NCBI GenBank assembly: GCA_023438965.1
Contig: JAEXPB010000046.1
Coordinates: forward strand, 1-6,909
Length of the DNA stretch: 6,909 nucleotides
Source: Bacillota bacterium
GTDB taxonomy: Bacteria; Bacillota; Clostridia; Saccharofermentanales; UBA5734
Direction of reading: 5' to 3'
Notes under the pieces: model-generated
Told to the model about the DNA's origin: nothing
What the model saw: the letters and a program-made list of their open reading frames with translations, nothing else
The model's database searches: none
Part shown: positions 5,426 through 6,909 of the stretch, piece after piece
Layout of the letters: each line of letters opens with the position of its first letter
Position numbering within the stretch: the first letter of the stretch is position 1
Position numbers and translations under genes: made by a program

Positions 5426-6787
5426 TCAATCCGGTCGTGCCGTTGGTTCGGCCGGACCGTCGGCGCGTTCCGCCGGACGGAAGCCGCTCTGGCGCCGAAT
5501 CAATTGGCATAATTCATGCATGCGGTGCGCGTCGTCAGCCGTGCATTGATCCGAGCCATATCGGGCCAATTCGTACAGGCCGGTCATTTCATGGATTGCC
5601 GCCGCCAGAACAGGCCCCCGGTTCTGTTGCAGGATCGCCTCGATCTGCCGCGGGGTCATGGCCGGCTCGACACCGAGACCGCGGCGGATCTGTCCCTCGA
5701 TCAGCCGGTAATACAGCCGCCGGATCCGATGTTCGGGACTCTGGCCAAATTGGCGGGTCCAGCGGCCATCGCCCCGGCGCAGCCGTTCCTTGATCTGGTC
5801 CGCAAGATTGGGCAGCAGTGACTCCAGCACATCCGTGCTCTTTTGCCGGTTGGCATAAAAGCGCTTATAAAAGGTGTACAGGCCATAAATAATCAAAGCT
5901 ATCAGTAATGCTGCGCTGGCGATATAGAACAAATACATGATGATTTCCTGTAGGATCAGCAGCCAGGCCGGCGTGGCGCCGGCTTCCGGCAAGCCCGGGC
6001 CGGTTTCGGTCGGCGCCGGCTGACTCGGTTCCGTTTCGACCGGCGTATCCTGGCCGCCCAGTGAAGTAAGCAGCCGGATCAGCCAGCGCAAGGCGATCAA
6101 CAACGCCTGGCCCAGGACAGGCAGCAGATCCTGCAGATGCAGCCAGGGCGAAACCAGCAGCACCAGGAGCAGCAGACTGGTATACCCGATCAGCAGGAAC
6201 AGGTTGAAACGCCTGATCCGGGCGATCGGCTGGGTCGCCATGTTCTCGAAACGCAGCAGGCGTTCGGCCAGGGATATCTGGTGCCAGCGCCAGACCGTCA
6301 GCATGAGGTAAGCAATACCCAAGTAGTAATAAGCTTGACTGACAACCGCCAGCTGGAGCTTGACCGCCAGCAAATTCAAGACCAGCAAGTAGACCAGGGC
6401 GGCCACCGCACTGCCCAGCGAAACGGTCGCCGGATTTTCCGCCGACCGGAAATGCAAAACGAAAGCGCGGACCGCCAGAATGACAATCAGCAGAATCAGG
6501 AGCAATCGCGGCCATATGGGCAGCGGCAACAAAACCGGCCCGGTCAGAAGCAGCATGCTGACCGCCAAATAATGCCAGATTTTCTGGCCATATAAACGCA
6601 CCAGCCAATAGATCAAAACGCCAGCCAACAGGCAGCCCGCCAGCAAGCCGGTCCATTCCGGCGCCAGCAGCTGAGCCGGAATGGCGAGCAGGGCGGCCAG
6701 CAGGATGCCCCAGATCAGCTCCAGCAACAAATCGTCCCGAACAATCAGCTGCCGGACCAGACCGCCGCTTCGCCGATCAGCAGCCAT
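5426..6787 (-). CDS. DUF4129 multi-pass membrane protein
   Basis: A 453-residue integral membrane protein of unknown biochemical function. After a charged 19-residue N-terminus there are about eight hydrophobic segments, roughly at 20-42, 46-63, 73-91, 94-112, 124-146, 150-167, 194-214 and 222-240. A Pro/Thr/Glu-rich linker follows (about 244-274), then a last TM at about 277-303. The cytoplasmic tail carries the DUF4129 signature at about 351-430: IRRLYYRLIEGQIRRGLGV, then MTPRQIEAIL, then LYELARYGSDQCTADDA. In related genomes this domain occurs in MoxR ATPase/DUF58/transglutaminase-like clusters, thought to serve envelope or protein-complex maturation; here the transglutaminase core itself is absent from this protein. 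The ATG is preceded by GGGAGG nine bases upstream and overlaps the preceding gene by 11 nt, indicating translational coupling. A strong terminator follows 46 nt after the stop, so this is the last gene of its operon. Confidence 0.85.
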   Translation of the reverse strand: MAADRRSGGLVRQLIVRDDLLLELIWGILLAALLAIPAQLLAPEWTGLLAGCLLAGVLIYWLVRLYGQKIWHYLAVSMLLLTGPVLLPLPIWPRLLLILLIVILAVRAFVLHFRSAENPATVSLGSAVAALVYLLVLNLLAVKLQLAVVSQAYYYLGIAYLMLTVWRWHQISLAERLLRFENMATQPIARIRRFNLFLLIGYTSLLLLVLLVSPWLHLQDLLPVLGQALLIALRWLIRLLTSLGGQDTPVETEPSQPAPTETGPGLPEAGATPAWLLILQEIIMYLFYIASAALLIALIIYGLYTFYKRFYANRQKSTDVLESLLPNLADQIKERLRRGDGRWTRQFGQSPEHRIRRLYYRLIEGQIRRGLGVEPAMTPRQIEAILQQNRGPVLAAAIHEMTGLYELARYGSDQCTADDAHRMHELCQLIRRQSGFRPAERADGPAEPTARPD

Positions 6788-6909
6788 TGGCGCGAACCTC
6801 CCAGAAAAATACCGGTTTATCGATTTCCGGCGTGCGCAATTTCCAGTCCGTAAAACGGGGAACGATCCACAAACCCTGATAGCCCAGGTTCAGGCAATCC
6901 ATCCAGTGC
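6777..6909 (-). CDS. C-terminal fragment of upstream operon gene, possibly DUF58 protein
   Basis: An open frame enters from the right edge (first full codon at 6908) and ends at TGA 6779-6777, giving 43 residues beginning HWMDCLNLGYQGLW and ending WEVRANGC. The segment is rich in Trp and Phe and looks like the end of a folded, beta-rich domain. It contains the Shine-Dalgarno of the DUF4129 gene and overlaps its start by 11 nt, as expected for a coupled operon partner. In the usual cluster the gene just before a DUF4129 gene is a DUF58 (MoxR-associated, von Willebrand-like) protein; that identity is inferred from position only, because no diagnostic motif is inside the window. Confidence 0.6.
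   Translation of the reverse strand, partial: HWMDCLNLGYQGLWIVPRFTDWKLRTPEIDKPVFFWEVRANGC
6797..6802 (-). promoter_or_regulatory. Ribosome binding site of the DUF4129 gene
   Basis: On the minus strand GGGAGG lies nine bases ahead of the ATG at 6787-6785, inside the end of the upstream gene. It supports the 6787 start. Confidence 0.75.

Noticed and set aside
5865..6656. Minus-strand open frame of 263 codons inside the DUF4129 gene, and plus-strand frames opposite it
   Set aside because: Out-of-frame shadows with no ribosome binding site; the in-frame protein has clear TM periodicity and a DUF4129 signature.

Overview
The window reads as ordinary chromosomal sequence of a GC-rich (by eye a little under 60 %) Gram-positive-type bacterium. 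A clostridial member of the Bacillota is most likely. The evidence is the strong AAGGAGG-type ribosome binding sites, the Bacillus-type PurF with a short propeptide and four cysteines placed to hold a [4Fe-4S] cluster, and a DUF4129 membrane gene of the kind common in Bacillota and Actinomycetota. This is inference from protein character; no rRNA or other marker is present.

Layout. Positions 1-2263 (+) hold a two-component system: the C-terminal two thirds of an OmpR/PhoB-family response regulator, followed after one base by a complete PhoR/WalK-like membrane histidine kinase (TM-sensor-TM-HAMP-PAS-HisKA-HATPase). Positions 2264-2415 are an AT-richer gap with a candidate promoter and possible operator-like repeats. 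It leads into a two-gene unit (+): a 133-residue Usp/HUP-fold protein resembling the Usp domain of KdpD, overlapped by 17 nt by rluF (23S rRNA pseudouridine synthase). rluF runs convergently into purF (-), and the two coding ends overlap by 28 bp. purF starts with TTG behind a strong Shine-Dalgarno sequence and a near-consensus promoter.

Positions 4915-5425 are a 511-bp non-coding stretch and the most unusual part of the window. It contains the purF leader and promoter, a pair of about 22-bp direct repeats, a 76-bp tandem repeat (two full copies plus a truncated third), several hairpins, and a terminator pointing left. The terminator ends a minus-strand operon in which a DUF4129 multi-pass membrane protein (5426-6787) overlaps the 3' end of an upstream partial gene (6777-6909). 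That partial gene may be the DUF58 partner usually found in such clusters.

The two-component system, the Usp/rluF pair, purF and the DUF4129 operon look like unrelated housekeeping or regulatory units. I see no phage, CRISPR, transposase or defence genes and no evidence of a novel multi-gene system. The repeat-rich gap is the part most worth following up.
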